From an uncultured Modestobacter sp. (GTDB lineage: Bacteria > Actinomycetota > Actinomycetes > Mycobacteriales > Geodermatophilaceae): a DNA stretch of 64,000 nucleotides. How positions within the stretch are numbered: position 1 is the first letter of the stretch; each line of letters opens with the position of its first letter. The notes under the pieces are model-generated. The model was not told the DNA's origin. It saw nothing but the letters and a program-made list of their open reading frames with translations, and made no database searches. The stretch covers positions 372,001-436,000 of the forward strand of contig NZ_CANKUD010000003.1 of the NCBI RefSeq assembly GCF_947486615.1, written 5' to 3'. A program made the position numbers and the translations under genes. Shown piece by piece: positions 8,610 through 18,525 of the stretch.

Positions 8610-10034
8610 GTGGTCCTCGCCGCGCCAGCGGCTGACCGGTCTCCCACGGGCGGCGCCTCCGGGCGCCGCCCGTCGTGGGTCTGGGCCCTGCCCCTGTCCC
8701 TCTTCCTGCTGGCCACCGGCCTGCGGCTGTGGGCGCTGGGCGACCCGACCCGGCTGTACTTCGACGAGAGCTACTACGCCCGGGACGCCTTGGACTACGT
8801 CACCCGTGGGGTCGAGGAGGAACGCCCGGCCCACCCGCCGCTGGGCAAGTGGGTCATCGCGCTGGGCATCCAGGCCTTCGGGTACACCCCGTTCGGCTGG
8901 CGCATCGGCGTCGCACTGGCCGGGTCGCTGTCGGTCCTGCTGACCTACCTCGCCGGACGGCGGCTGCTCCGGCACCCCGCCGCGGCGACGCTCGCCGCCC
9001 TGCTGGTGGCGCTGGACGGGCTGGCGCTGACCAGCAGCCGGATCGCCATGCTGGACGCCGTCCTCGGGTTGTTCGTCGTCCTGGCGGTCTGGCTGGTGCT
9101 CCTCGACCGGGACGCCCGCCGCGCCGACCGCCGGCCCGGCGAGCCGCTGCGCAGCTCGCTGCTCGGTTCGCGGTACCGCTGGCTGGCCGGGCTCGCGCTC
9201 GGCCTGGCCGTGGCGACCAAGTGGTCCGGGCTGCTCGCCGTCACCGCCGCCGGGCTGCTGGTGCTCGGCACCGAGCTGGCCGGCCGGCACGAAGGGCTCG
9301 GCCGGACCGTGCGCCGCGGCCTGGCGGTGACCGCCGGCGGCGTGCTGAGCTTCCTGCTCCTCCCGGCCGTGGTGTACCTGGCCAGCTACACCGGCTGGTT
9401 CGTCAACTACGCCGACAGCCACGCCGGCGCCCGCGCCTGCGGAGCGGGGGAGTGCAGCGCGTCGGTCGGCGAGCGACTGGACACCTGGGTCGACACCCAG
9501 GTCGACCTGGTCGCCTTCCACCAGCGCCTCGAGGCCACCCACCCCTACCGGTCGGACCCGCTGGGCTGGCCCTGGCTGGAGCGCCCGGTGCTGGCCTACC
9601 TGGAGAAGTGCACCACCGCCGAGGACGTCGAGGAGGGCTGCGCCGTCCCGGAGGGGACGCAGGCCCGGATCGTGCTGCTCGGCAGCCCCGCACTGTGGTG
9701 GCCGGCCCTGCTGGCCGCGCCGGTGCTGCTGTGGCGGTCGGTCGTCCGGCGGGACGGCGTGGCGGCCAGCATCGGTGTCACGTTCCTCGCGCTGTGGCTG
9801 CCGTGGCTCGCCGCGGGCAAGCCCGGCTACTTCTTCTACCTGGTGCCGGCGGTGCCCTTCCTCGCGCTGGGGCTGGTGCGCGCCGTGCAGGTCAGCCCCC
9901 GGCCCCGCCTGCTCGGCGGCGTGCTGCTGGTGCTCGCCGTCGCCGCCTGCGTGTTCTTCGCCCCCATCTGGTTCGGCCTCCCGGTGACCTCCGACCACCT
10001 CGACCTGCGGTACTGGCTGCCCTCCTGGCGGTGA
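8610..10034 (+). CDS. Protein O-mannosyltransferase (dolichyl-phosphate-mannose-protein mannosyltransferase family)
   Basis: Multi-TM; RLYFDESYYARDALDYV...HPPLGKWVIALGIQAFGYTPFGWRI is the PMT GT39 signature. Confidence 0.92.
   Translation: MVLAAPAADRSPTGGASGRRPSWVWALPLSLFLLATGLRLWALGDPTRLYFDESYYARDALDYVTRGVEEERPAHPPLGKWVIALGIQAFGYTPFGWRIGVALAGSLSVLLTYLAGRRLLRHPAAATLAALLVALDGLALTSSRIAMLDAVLGLFVVLAVWLVLLDRDARRADRRPGEPLRSSLLGSRYRWLAGLALGLAVATKWSGLLAVTAAGLLVLGTELAGRHEGLGRTVRRGLAVTAGGVLSFLLLPAVVYLASYTGWFVNYADSHAGARACGAGECSASVGERLDTWVDTQVDLVAFHQRLEATHPYRSDPLGWPWLERPVLAYLEKCTTAEDVEEGCAVPEGTQARIVLLGSPALWWPALLAAPVLLWRSVVRRDGVAASIGVTFLALWLPWLAAGKPGYFFYLVPAVPFLALGLVRAVQVSPRPRLLGGVLLVLAVAACVFFAPIWFGLPVTSDHLDLRYWLPSWR
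8646..8673. terminator. Strong hairpin, possible terminator/attenuator after the lipoprotein gene
   Basis: ACGGGCGGCGCC-TCCG-GGCGCCGCCCGT perfect 12-bp stem, 4-nt loop; lies inside the first codons of the annotated PMT ORF. Confidence 0.5.
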
Positions 10035-10063
10035 CCCGCACCCGGTCCTGGCGGTGACCCGCA
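10023..10063. repeat. 18-bp direct repeat across the PMT stop codon
   Basis: TCCTGGCGGTGACCCGCA at 10023-10040 and 10046-10063. Confidence 0.85.
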
Positions 10064-10081
10064 TCGCTCCCTGCGACTCGT

Positions 10082-11827
10082 TTGTCGATCTCGGGGGTCG
10101 GGCAGACGGCGTCGGTGACTGCGACCGTCCAGCGCCCCGCCGACCCGAAGACGACGGCCGGGGGCTCCGCCTCGGTCCGCACCCGACGCATCCGGGAGGC
10201 CGCCCGGGACGTGCTGGGCTACGCGGACCTCCGCCCCGGCCAGGAGGAGGCGATGAAGGCGGTCGCTGCCGGCCGGGACACCCTGGCCGTGCTGCCCTCC
10301 GGTGCCGGCAAGTCGGCGGTCTACACGGTGGCCGGCCTGCTGCTCGACGGGCCGGTGCTGATCGTCTCCCCGCTGGTCGCACTGCAGCGCGACCAGGTGC
10401 AGCGCCTGGAGGAGCTGGGCGAGGACGCGGTGGGCCGCGCCGCGGTGCTGAACTCCGGCCTCTCCGTGCTCGAGCACCAGGCCGTGCTGGACGGCATGCG
10501 TGACGGAACGGTCCGCTACTGCCTCCTGGCGCCCGAGCAGCTGGCCAAGCCGGAGGTGGTCGAGGCGATCCGCACCTCGGCGCCGGCGCTGTTCGTGGTC
10601 GACGAGGCGCACTGTGTCTCCGCCTGGGGCCACGACTTCCGCCCCGACTACCTGCGGCTGGGCGCGGTGGTGCAGCAGCTGGGCCACCCGACCGTGCTGG
10701 CGCTGACCGCGACGGCGGCGCCCCCGGTGCGCGCGGAGATCGTCGAGCGGCTGGAGATGACCGACCCGGCGGTCGTGGTGGCCGGCTTCGACCGGCCGGA
10801 GATCCGGCTGGAGGTCGAGCAGCACGCCGACGCGCACGGCAAGCACACCGCCGTCCTGGACCGGGTGACCGCGCTCGCCGAGCAGGGCACCGGGATCCTC
10901 TACAGCGCCACCCGCAGGAGCACCGAGGAGCTCGCCGAGGCGCTGACCGGGCGCGGGCTGCGCGCCCGGGCCTACCACGCGGGGTTGAAGAAGACCGACC
11001 GTGACGAGGTGCAGCGGGCGTTCATGGCCGACGAGCTGGACGTCGTCGTCGCCACCACCGCCTTCGGCATGGGCATCGACAAGCCCGAGACCCGGTTCGT
11101 GGTGCACGCCGAACCGGCCGACTCGGTGGACAGCTACTACCAGGAGATCGGCCGGGCCGGCCGGGACGGCGAGCCGGCCATCGCGGTGCTGGTGTACCGC
11201 CAGGAGGACCTGGGCCTGCGGAGGTTCTTCGCCGCGGGCGCCCCGGCCGAGGAGGAGCTGCAGCAGGTCGCCGGACTGGTGCAGGCCGGTGCCGCGTCCG
11301 GGATGGACGGCGTCGAGGTGAAGGACCTGCGCGAGGAGACCGGCCGCGCCGCGACCCCGCTGGTGCGCGACCTGAACCTGCTGGAACAGGCCGGTGCGGT
11401 GGTGCTGGACGACGAGGGCGCGGCGGCCCCTGCCCCGGACGCGCCCGCCCCCGGCGAGGCCGCCGCCGCGGCCCGGGAGCTGGCCCAGCACCACGCCCGG
11501 GTCGACGAGAGCCGGATCGAGATGATGCGCGGCTACGCCGAGACCACCGGCTGCCGGCGGCAGTTCCTGCTCGGCTACTTCGGCGAGCAGCTCGACGAGC
11601 CCTGCGGCAACTGCGACAACTGCAGCGCCGGGCTGTCGCGGGAGCAGCACACCGCCGATGCCGACCACCCGTTCCCGGTGGACGCCGCGGTGACCCACAC
11701 CGAGTGGGGACCGGGCGTCGTGATGCGCCACGAGGACGACCGGGTGGTCGTGCTGTTCGAGGAGGTCGGTTACAAGACCCTCGCCCTGCAGGCGGTGCTG
11801 GACCAGCAGCTGCTCACCCGGCGTTGA
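10082..11827 (+). CDS. RecQ-family ATP-dependent DNA helicase
   Basis: VLPSGAGKSAVYTVAG, VVDEAHCVSAWGHDFRPDY, ALTATAAPPVR, YYQEIGRAGRDGEPA, zinc-binding C-x-C cluster (CGNCDNC). Start codon uncertain (TTG as given). Confidence 0.93.
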   Translation: MSISGVGQTASVTATVQRPADPKTTAGGSASVRTRRIREAARDVLGYADLRPGQEEAMKAVAAGRDTLAVLPSGAGKSAVYTVAGLLLDGPVLIVSPLVALQRDQVQRLEELGEDAVGRAAVLNSGLSVLEHQAVLDGMRDGTVRYCLLAPEQLAKPEVVEAIRTSAPALFVVDEAHCVSAWGHDFRPDYLRLGAVVQQLGHPTVLALTATAAPPVRAEIVERLEMTDPAVVVAGFDRPEIRLEVEQHADAHGKHTAVLDRVTALAEQGTGILYSATRRSTEELAEALTGRGLRARAYHAGLKKTDRDEVQRAFMADELDVVVATTAFGMGIDKPETRFVVHAEPADSVDSYYQEIGRAGRDGEPAIAVLVYRQEDLGLRRFFAAGAPAEEELQQVAGLVQAGAASGMDGVEVKDLREETGRAATPLVRDLNLLEQAGAVVLDDEGAAAPAPDAPAPGEAAAAARELAQHHARVDESRIEMMRGYAETTGCRRQFLLGYFGEQLDEPCGNCDNCSAGLSREQHTADADHPFPVDAAVTHTEWGPGVVMRHEDDRVVVLFEEVGYKTLALQAVLDQQLLTRR

Positions 11828-11911
11828 GGGAGCGAGCGCCGGCAACTCCGTTTGGGTGAGCAACCAACTACGTTGCGTGCGGTCAACCATCTCGCCGGGC
11901 AGGGTGGCCGT

Positions 11912-14179
11912 ATGACCTCCGCCGTCGCCGTCCGCTGGCTGCCCGGTGCCGCCCGCACCGCGGCCCCCGCTCTGCTGGTGGCCGCGCTGGCGCTGACCGC
12001 GACCGTCGCGGCCGGCCGGTCGGCGGACCTCCCCGGCGTCCTGGTGGCCGTGCTGCTGGTGGCCGCGGCCGGCCGGCTGGTCCGCTCGCGCACCGGTGCG
12101 GGGATGCCCGAGCGCGAGGTGTGGGGCCGGCTGACGCTCTCCGGCCTGGTGCTCGGCACCGGCGTGGCGGCCACGGTCGTCTGGTCGGCGGTCCCGGGGG
12201 CACCGGCGATCGGCGGGCTGCCGATCGCACTGGCGGTCGTCGCGACGTTCCCCGCGGTGTACGGCGGGCTGCTGCGGTGGAACCGGTTCTCCACCAGCCT
12301 GGCCGACCCGAACGACGTGCTCAACGGCGTCTCCGCCGTCCTGGTCGTCGTGGCCATCGGCAACGTGGTCGTCGACCACCTCGACGGGCCGCTGGCCGCG
12401 CTGCCCGACTGGCGGCTGCAGCCGCTGCTGGGGGCGGCCGGGGCGACGATCGTGTACCTCGGCACCACCTGGGTAATGACGGTGATCGCCGAGCTGCGCA
12501 CCGACACCCGGATCTGGCTGGTCGCCGCGGCGCTCACCTGCCTCTTCTCCGCCGCGCTGGTCGGCCTGGTCACCGCCGACCGGTCGCCGGGCACCGCCGT
12601 CGCGCTGGGCTGCGCCGCGCTGGGCCTGCTCGCGGTCGCCGCGGCACTGGCGCCGCGCCGGTCCACCCCGCAGCCGGCCGACCCGGTCGACTCCACGGTC
12701 GGGGCCTTCGTCGTCATCACCATCGCCACGCTGACCCTCGTCGTCGCAGCCACCACCGCGCCGTCCTGGGCGTCCGCCGGCTGCGCGGGCCTGGCCGCGA
12801 TCGGGTCGAGCCTGCGGCTGCTGGTCAACGTCCGTGACCTCGCCGAGCTGGCGGTGAGCCGGCGCGAGGCGCTGACCGACGACCTGACCGCCCTGCCCAA
12901 CCGGCGGGCGGTGCTGCGCACCGTCGAGCGGCTCTGCACGGCCGGGACGCCCTTCGTGCTCGGCCTGGTCGACCTGGACAAGTTCAAGGAGGTCAACGAC
13001 GGCCTCGGGCACGCGGCCGGGGACGACCTGCTCCGGATGATCGCGCGCCGGCTGGAGGCGTCCGCGGGCCCGGGCACCGTGGTCGGCCGGCTGGGCGGGG
13101 ACGAGTTCGCCGTGGTCGCGCCGGTCACCGGGTCGCTGCGCACCGACGACCCGGCCGCCCGCCTGGGCAGCGAGCTGCTCGACCAGTTCGCCGCGCCCTT
13201 CGAGGTCGCCGGGCTCGTGCTGCACAGCGGCCCCAGCATCGGGCTGAGCACCCACGAGTGCGACGAGCACGACCCGGGCGCCTGCGCGACCCGGCTCCTC
13301 CGGCGGGCCGACGCCGCGCTGTACGACGCGAAGAGGGCCGGCTCCACCGCACTGGCCTGGGACCCGGCCCGGCACGTCGACACCAGCGGCCGGCTGACCC
13401 TGGTGGAGGAGCTGCGCACCGGGATCGCCCGGGGCGAGCTGGTGCTGCACCACCAGCCCCAGGTGTCGGTGGCCACCGGCCGCACCGTGGGCGTGGAGTC
13501 CCTGGTGCGCTGGCAGCACCCGACCCGGGGACTGCTGCCGCCGGCGGACTTCCTGCCGCTGGCCGAGGTGCACGGCCTGATGGGCCAGCTGACCGAGGCC
13601 GTGCTCGCCCAGGCCGTCGCCCAGGCCGCCGCCTGGCACCGGGACGGGCTGGCGCTGCGCACCTCGGTCAACCTCTCGGTCAGCAACCTGCTCGACGCGT
13701 CGCTGCCGCGACGGGTCGCCGGCCTGCTGGCCACCCACGGGCTGCCCGCCGGAGCGCTTGTGCTCGAGGTGACCGAGACGGTGCTGATGAGCGACTCGGA
13801 CGCGAGCCTCGCCGTGCTCACTGCGCTGGCCGACCTGGGTGTGGCGGTCAGCATCGACGACTTCGGCACCGGGTACGCGTCGCTGAGCTACCTGCGGGAG
13901 CTGCCGGTCAGCGAGCTCAAGCTCGACCGGTCGTTCACCGCCGACCTGCTCACCGACGCCCGCACCGAGGCGATCGTGGCCAGCACGATCGAGCTGGCCC
14001 ACCGGCTGGGCCTGCGGGTCGTCGCCGAGGGCGTGGAGCAGCAGGCCACCCTCACCCGGCTGCGCGCGCTCGGCTGCGACGAGTCGCAGGGGTACCTGCA
14101 CTCCCGGCCGGTGCCGGCCGAGGAGCTCGTCGCGACGCTGGTCCCCGGCCCGCAGGCCGGTCTGTTGCAGCCCGCCTGA
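11912..14179 (+). CDS. Membrane-anchored GGDEF/EAL protein
   Basis: Multi-TM N-terminus; ...VGRLGGDEFAVVAP (GGDEF); GVESLVRWQHP...DDFGTGYASLSYLRELPVSELKLD (EAL). Confidence 0.93.
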   Translation: MTSAVAVRWLPGAARTAAPALLVAALALTATVAAGRSADLPGVLVAVLLVAAAGRLVRSRTGAGMPEREVWGRLTLSGLVLGTGVAATVVWSAVPGAPAIGGLPIALAVVATFPAVYGGLLRWNRFSTSLADPNDVLNGVSAVLVVVAIGNVVVDHLDGPLAALPDWRLQPLLGAAGATIVYLGTTWVMTVIAELRTDTRIWLVAAALTCLFSAALVGLVTADRSPGTAVALGCAALGLLAVAAALAPRRSTPQPADPVDSTVGAFVVITIATLTLVVAATTAPSWASAGCAGLAAIGSSLRLLVNVRDLAELAVSRREALTDDLTALPNRRAVLRTVERLCTAGTPFVLGLVDLDKFKEVNDGLGHAAGDDLLRMIARRLEASAGPGTVVGRLGGDEFAVVAPVTGSLRTDDPAARLGSELLDQFAAPFEVAGLVLHSGPSIGLSTHECDEHDPGACATRLLRRADAALYDAKRAGSTALAWDPARHVDTSGRLTLVEELRTGIARGELVLHHQPQVSVATGRTVGVESLVRWQHPTRGLLPPADFLPLAEVHGLMGQLTEAVLAQAVAQAAAWHRDGLALRTSVNLSVSNLLDASLPRRVAGLLATHGLPAGALVLEVTETVLMSDSDASLAVLTALADLGVAVSIDDFGTGYASLSYLRELPVSELKLDRSFTADLLTDARTEAIVASTIELAHRLGLRVVAEGVEQQATLTRLRALGCDESQGYLHSRPVPAEELVATLVPGPQAGLLQPA

Positions 14180-14297
14180 GCCGGGGCCGGTCGCGCGGAC
14201 GGGTGATCCCGGCCGCTCGCCGTGCGCTGCCACGCGCTGCACCTGATCATCGACCGTGGACCGGGCCGCTGGGAGCCCGGCCGGGAGGAGTGCGCAC

Positions 14298-15959
14298 GTG
14301 AAGGTCCTGGGCATCAACGCGATCTACCACGACCCGGCGGCGGCGCTGGTCGTCGACGGCGAGGTCGTGGCCGCGGCGGAGGAGGAGCGCTTCAGCCGGC
14401 GCAAGCACGGCAAGCGGCCCCTGCCCTGGAGCGCCTGGGAGCTGCCCGAGCTGGCCGCGGCCTGGTGCCTGCGGCAGGCCGGCATCCGGCCCGAGGAGCT
14501 GGACGCGGTCGCCTACTCCTTCGACCCGGCGCTGATGGGCACCCCGGAGGAGTCCGGGCTGTTCGACGACGGCGACGTGATGCGCAAGAAGTACGCCGAG
14601 ATGGCCCCGGACTTCCTGGCCCACGCCCTGCCCGGGCTCGACCCGGCCAAGGTCCGCTTCGTCCAGCACCACGTCGCGCACGCGGCCTCGGCCGGCCTCG
14701 CCGCGCCCGGGGGCGCGGGACAGCGGGACAACGCGGTGCTGGTGCTCGACGGCCGCGGCGAGGCGCACAGCCACCTGGCCGGCCGCTACGTCGACGGGCA
14801 GCTGGAGGTGCTCGCCGGCCAGGCGCTGCCGCACTCCCTCGGGCTGATGTACGAGGACCTCACCGACCACCTGGGCTTCCTGCGCAGCTCCGACGAGTTC
14901 AAGGTCATGGCGATGGCCAGCTACGGCAAGCCGCGGTTCGTCGGCGACCTGACCGAGCTGATCCGGGCCACCGACGACGGCGGCTTCCGCACCGAGCAGA
15001 TCGACTACACCGAGTTCGCCCCGCGGCTGGGCAAGGGCGACGCCTGGACCTCCGACCACGCCGACCTGGCCGCCAGCGTCCAGCAGCGCCTGGAGGAGGT
15101 GCTGGTCGACCTGGCCCGCTGGGTGCACGAGCAGACCGGCGAGAAGACCCTCACCCTGGCCGGCGGCACCGCGCTCAACTGCGTGGCCAACACCCGCATC
15201 CTGGCCGAGAGCCCGTTCGACCAGGTCTGGGTGCAGCCGGCCGCCGGCGACGCCGGGACGGCGCTGGGCGCCGCCCTGCACGTGGCCCGCGAGCTCGGCG
15301 AGGAGACCCAGCCGATGCCCGGCGCGGCGCTCGGCCGGGGCTGGAGCGACGACGAGATCGAGCAGGTGCTGGTCACCGCGGCGATCGACTACGAGCGCCC
15401 GGACGACGTCGCCGAGGCGGTCGCCGAGGTGCTGGCCGACAACGGCATCGTCGCCTGGTTCCAGGGCCGCAGCGAGTACGGCCCGCGCGCGCTCGGCCAC
15501 CGCTCGCTGATGGCCCACCCCGGCTTCGAGGCCAACCTCGAGCGGATGAACGACGTCAAGGGCCGCGAGCAGTTCCGCCCGGTGGCCCCGATGGTGCTGC
15601 TGGAGAAGGCCCCGGAGATCTTCAGCCGCGGCCCGATCCCCTCGCCGTACATGCTCTTCGTGCACGACGTGGCGCAGGAGTGGCGCGACCGGATCCCCAC
15701 GGTCACCCACGTCGACGGGACGGCGCGGATCCAGACCATCGACCCGGAGGTCTCCCCGCTGGTGCACCGGATGATCTCGGCGTTCGAGCGGCGCACCGGG
15801 CTGCCGGTCGTGGTGAACACCAGCCTGAACACCGCCGGCCGGCCGATGGTCGACGACCCCCGCGACGCGCTGGAGTGCTTCGGCTCGGCGCCGGTCGACC
15901 TGCTGGCGATCGGCCCGTTCGTCGTCCGCCGGCCGAAGGCGACCCCCCGCCCGGCCTGA
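14298..15959 (+). CDS. Carbamoyltransferase (NodU/CmcH family)
   Basis: MKVLGINAIYHDPAAALVVDGEVVAAAEEERFSRRKHGK; HHVAHAASA; C-terminal FQGRSEYGPRALGHRSLMAHP. Confidence 0.94.
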   Translation: MKVLGINAIYHDPAAALVVDGEVVAAAEEERFSRRKHGKRPLPWSAWELPELAAAWCLRQAGIRPEELDAVAYSFDPALMGTPEESGLFDDGDVMRKKYAEMAPDFLAHALPGLDPAKVRFVQHHVAHAASAGLAAPGGAGQRDNAVLVLDGRGEAHSHLAGRYVDGQLEVLAGQALPHSLGLMYEDLTDHLGFLRSSDEFKVMAMASYGKPRFVGDLTELIRATDDGGFRTEQIDYTEFAPRLGKGDAWTSDHADLAASVQQRLEEVLVDLARWVHEQTGEKTLTLAGGTALNCVANTRILAESPFDQVWVQPAAGDAGTALGAALHVARELGEETQPMPGAALGRGWSDDEIEQVLVTAAIDYERPDDVAEAVAEVLADNGIVAWFQGRSEYGPRALGHRSLMAHPGFEANLERMNDVKGREQFRPVAPMVLLEKAPEIFSRGPIPSPYMLFVHDVAQEWRDRIPTVTHVDGTARIQTIDPEVSPLVHRMISAFERRTGLPVVVNTSLNTAGRPMVDDPRDALECFGSAPVDLLAIGPFVVRRPKATPRPA

Positions 15960-15974
15960 GGTTGCGAGTTGATG

Positions 15975-16007
15975 ACGACCGTCACCCGTTCGGGTGGCGG
16001 TCGTTTT
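15975..16007 (+). terminator. Rho-independent terminator
   Basis: ACGACCGTCACCC-GTTC-GGGTGGCGGTCGT stem (one G-T wobble) followed by TTT, downstream of the carbamoyltransferase. Confidence 0.85.
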
Positions 16008-16081
16008 CGCACCGCCTGCCTGGGAACTCCCTGAGCGGCCTGCTGAGACCTGGCGGGCCCGCACGGAACGGGAGGACCACC

Positions 16082-16537
16082 ATGTCCAACGCAGACCTGC
16101 CCGGCGCCGGCAGCCGGGGTCGTACCTGGCCCCAGTGGCTGTCGCTCGCCTTCGGCGTCGTCTACCTCGCCATCGGGGTCATCGGGTTCTTCATCACCGG
16201 CTTCGACGACTTCTTCGGGATGTCGGACGACACCCTGCTCGGCTTCATGATCAACCCGATGCACAACGTGGTGCACATCGTCATCGGGCTGGCCGGCATC
16301 GCCCTGGCCAGCACCCTCGGTGGTGCCCGGGCCTACGGCTGGCTGCTCGCCGTCGGTTACGGCGCGGCCTTCGTCTACGGGCTGATCGCCCAGGGCGAGG
16401 ACTGGGACTTCCTCAACATCAACACCGCGGACAACGTGCTGCACATCGTGACCGCGGTGATCGGCCTGGTCATCGCGCTCGGCCCGGTGAAGACCGTGGA
16501 CACCGCGCGCGGACCGGACCAGTCCCTGCGCCGCTGA
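16082..16537 (+). CDS. DUF4383-type membrane protein
   Basis: Four-TM protein; FMINPMHNVVHIVIGLAGIALA and NTADNVLHIVTAVIGL. Confidence 0.85.
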   Translation: MSNADLPGAGSRGRTWPQWLSLAFGVVYLAIGVIGFFITGFDDFFGMSDDTLLGFMINPMHNVVHIVIGLAGIALASTLGGARAYGWLLAVGYGAAFVYGLIAQGEDWDFLNINTADNVLHIVTAVIGLVIALGPVKTVDTARGPDQSLRR

Positions 16538-16566
16538 GCCCACCAGCGCCCGGCAGCAGCTCCACC

Positions 16567-16606
16567 GCGACCGCCCGGACACCGTCACCGGTGTCCGGGC
16601 GGTCGC
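16567..16606. terminator. Perfect 18-bp hairpin, probable terminator
   Basis: GCGACCGCCCGGACACCG-TCAC-CGGTGTCCGGGCGGTCGC. Confidence 0.75.
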
Positions 16607-16657
16607 GCGTGCGGCCCCCGGTGCGTCCTACGTCACGTCCGGCGCTAACGTCCGGCC

Positions 16658-17869
<1,212 letters not shown>

Positions 17870-17930
17870 GGAAGGACACCCTCGCCCCCCACCGCTCGCA
17901 CGCTCGCGGCGGGCCCCTGCGAGGGGGCCG

Positions 17931-17961
17931 CTGGTGCCGCCGACCCGGTCGGCGGCACCAG
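17931..17961. terminator. Bidirectional terminator-like hairpin between convergent genes
   Basis: CTGGTGCCGCCGAC-CCG-GTCGGCGGCACCAG, 14-bp perfect stem. Confidence 0.75.
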
Positions 17962-18174
17962 TCACGGGGCCAGCGTGCCCCCGAACGCCCCGCCGGCCAG
18001 CTTCGCCATCAGCTGGGTGCGGTCCAGCCCCGCCGCGGTGAGCGCGTCGGCGTCCCGGTCGGTGTCGATCTGCTCCGGCAGCCCCGCCTCCACCCGGTCC
18101 GCGGTGTCGTTGTCGCCCTCGGTGCGCAGCACCTGGACCAACTGCTCCCTGCTGATCTGCACGGCCGCCTCCAC
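17962..18174 (-). CDS. Small hypothetical protein (70 aa)
   Basis: MEAAVQISREQLVQVLRTEGDNDTADRVEAGLPEQIDTDRDADALTAAGLDRTQLMAKLAGGAFGGTLAP; ORF ends at a terminator hairpin. Confidence 0.6.
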   Translation of the reverse strand: MEAAVQISREQLVQVLRTEGDNDTADRVEAGLPEQIDTDRDADALTAAGLDRTQLMAKLAGGAFGGTLAP

Positions 18175-18242
18175 TCCTGGATGTGTCAGCGGTCACACTG
18201 CCGGGTCGGTCCCGAGATCGCCAGGTGGTCCCGATCAGGCGG

Positions 18243-18440
18243 TCAGCGCGGCTGCGCCCGACGCACGAGGAGGCCGCCCGCCACCGCCACCACCAGGCCG
18301 ACCGCCACCTGGGCGATGCCGATCCCGCCGCGGTCGCTGCCGAACCAGGTGACCGAGGAGACCAGCAGGACGACGGCGATGCCCAGCAGGAAGAGGCCGA
18401 TCTGCCGCTCGCGGGGGGCCCGCGGTTCCGGTGAGGTCAT
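18243..18440 (-). CDS. Small two-TM membrane protein (65 aa)
   Basis: MTSPEPRAPRERQIGLFLLGIAVVLLVSSVTWFGSDRGGIGIAQVAVGLVVAVAGGLLVRRAQPR. Confidence 0.6.
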   Translation of the reverse strand: MTSPEPRAPRERQIGLFLLGIAVVLLVSSVTWFGSDRGGIGIAQVAVGLVVAVAGGLLVRRAQPR

Positions 18441-18525
18441 GGGGTCGACCTTCTCAGACCGACCTGAGAGCGGTTCCAGCGCGCTGGGCCTCCCGGGACC
18501 GCCCCGCCGGTGCCAGGCTGGTGAC

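Noticed and set aside
8312-8716. 134-aa Ser/Val-repeat minus-strand ORF
   Set aside because: Mirror image of the Thr/Glu lipoprotein repeat; the plus strand has signal peptide and lipobox.
9836-14317. 1493-aa minus-strand ORF
   Set aside because: Antisense to recQ and the GGDEF/EAL gene; Gln/Gly/His/Arg-rich sequence typical of spurious high-GC antisense ORFs.
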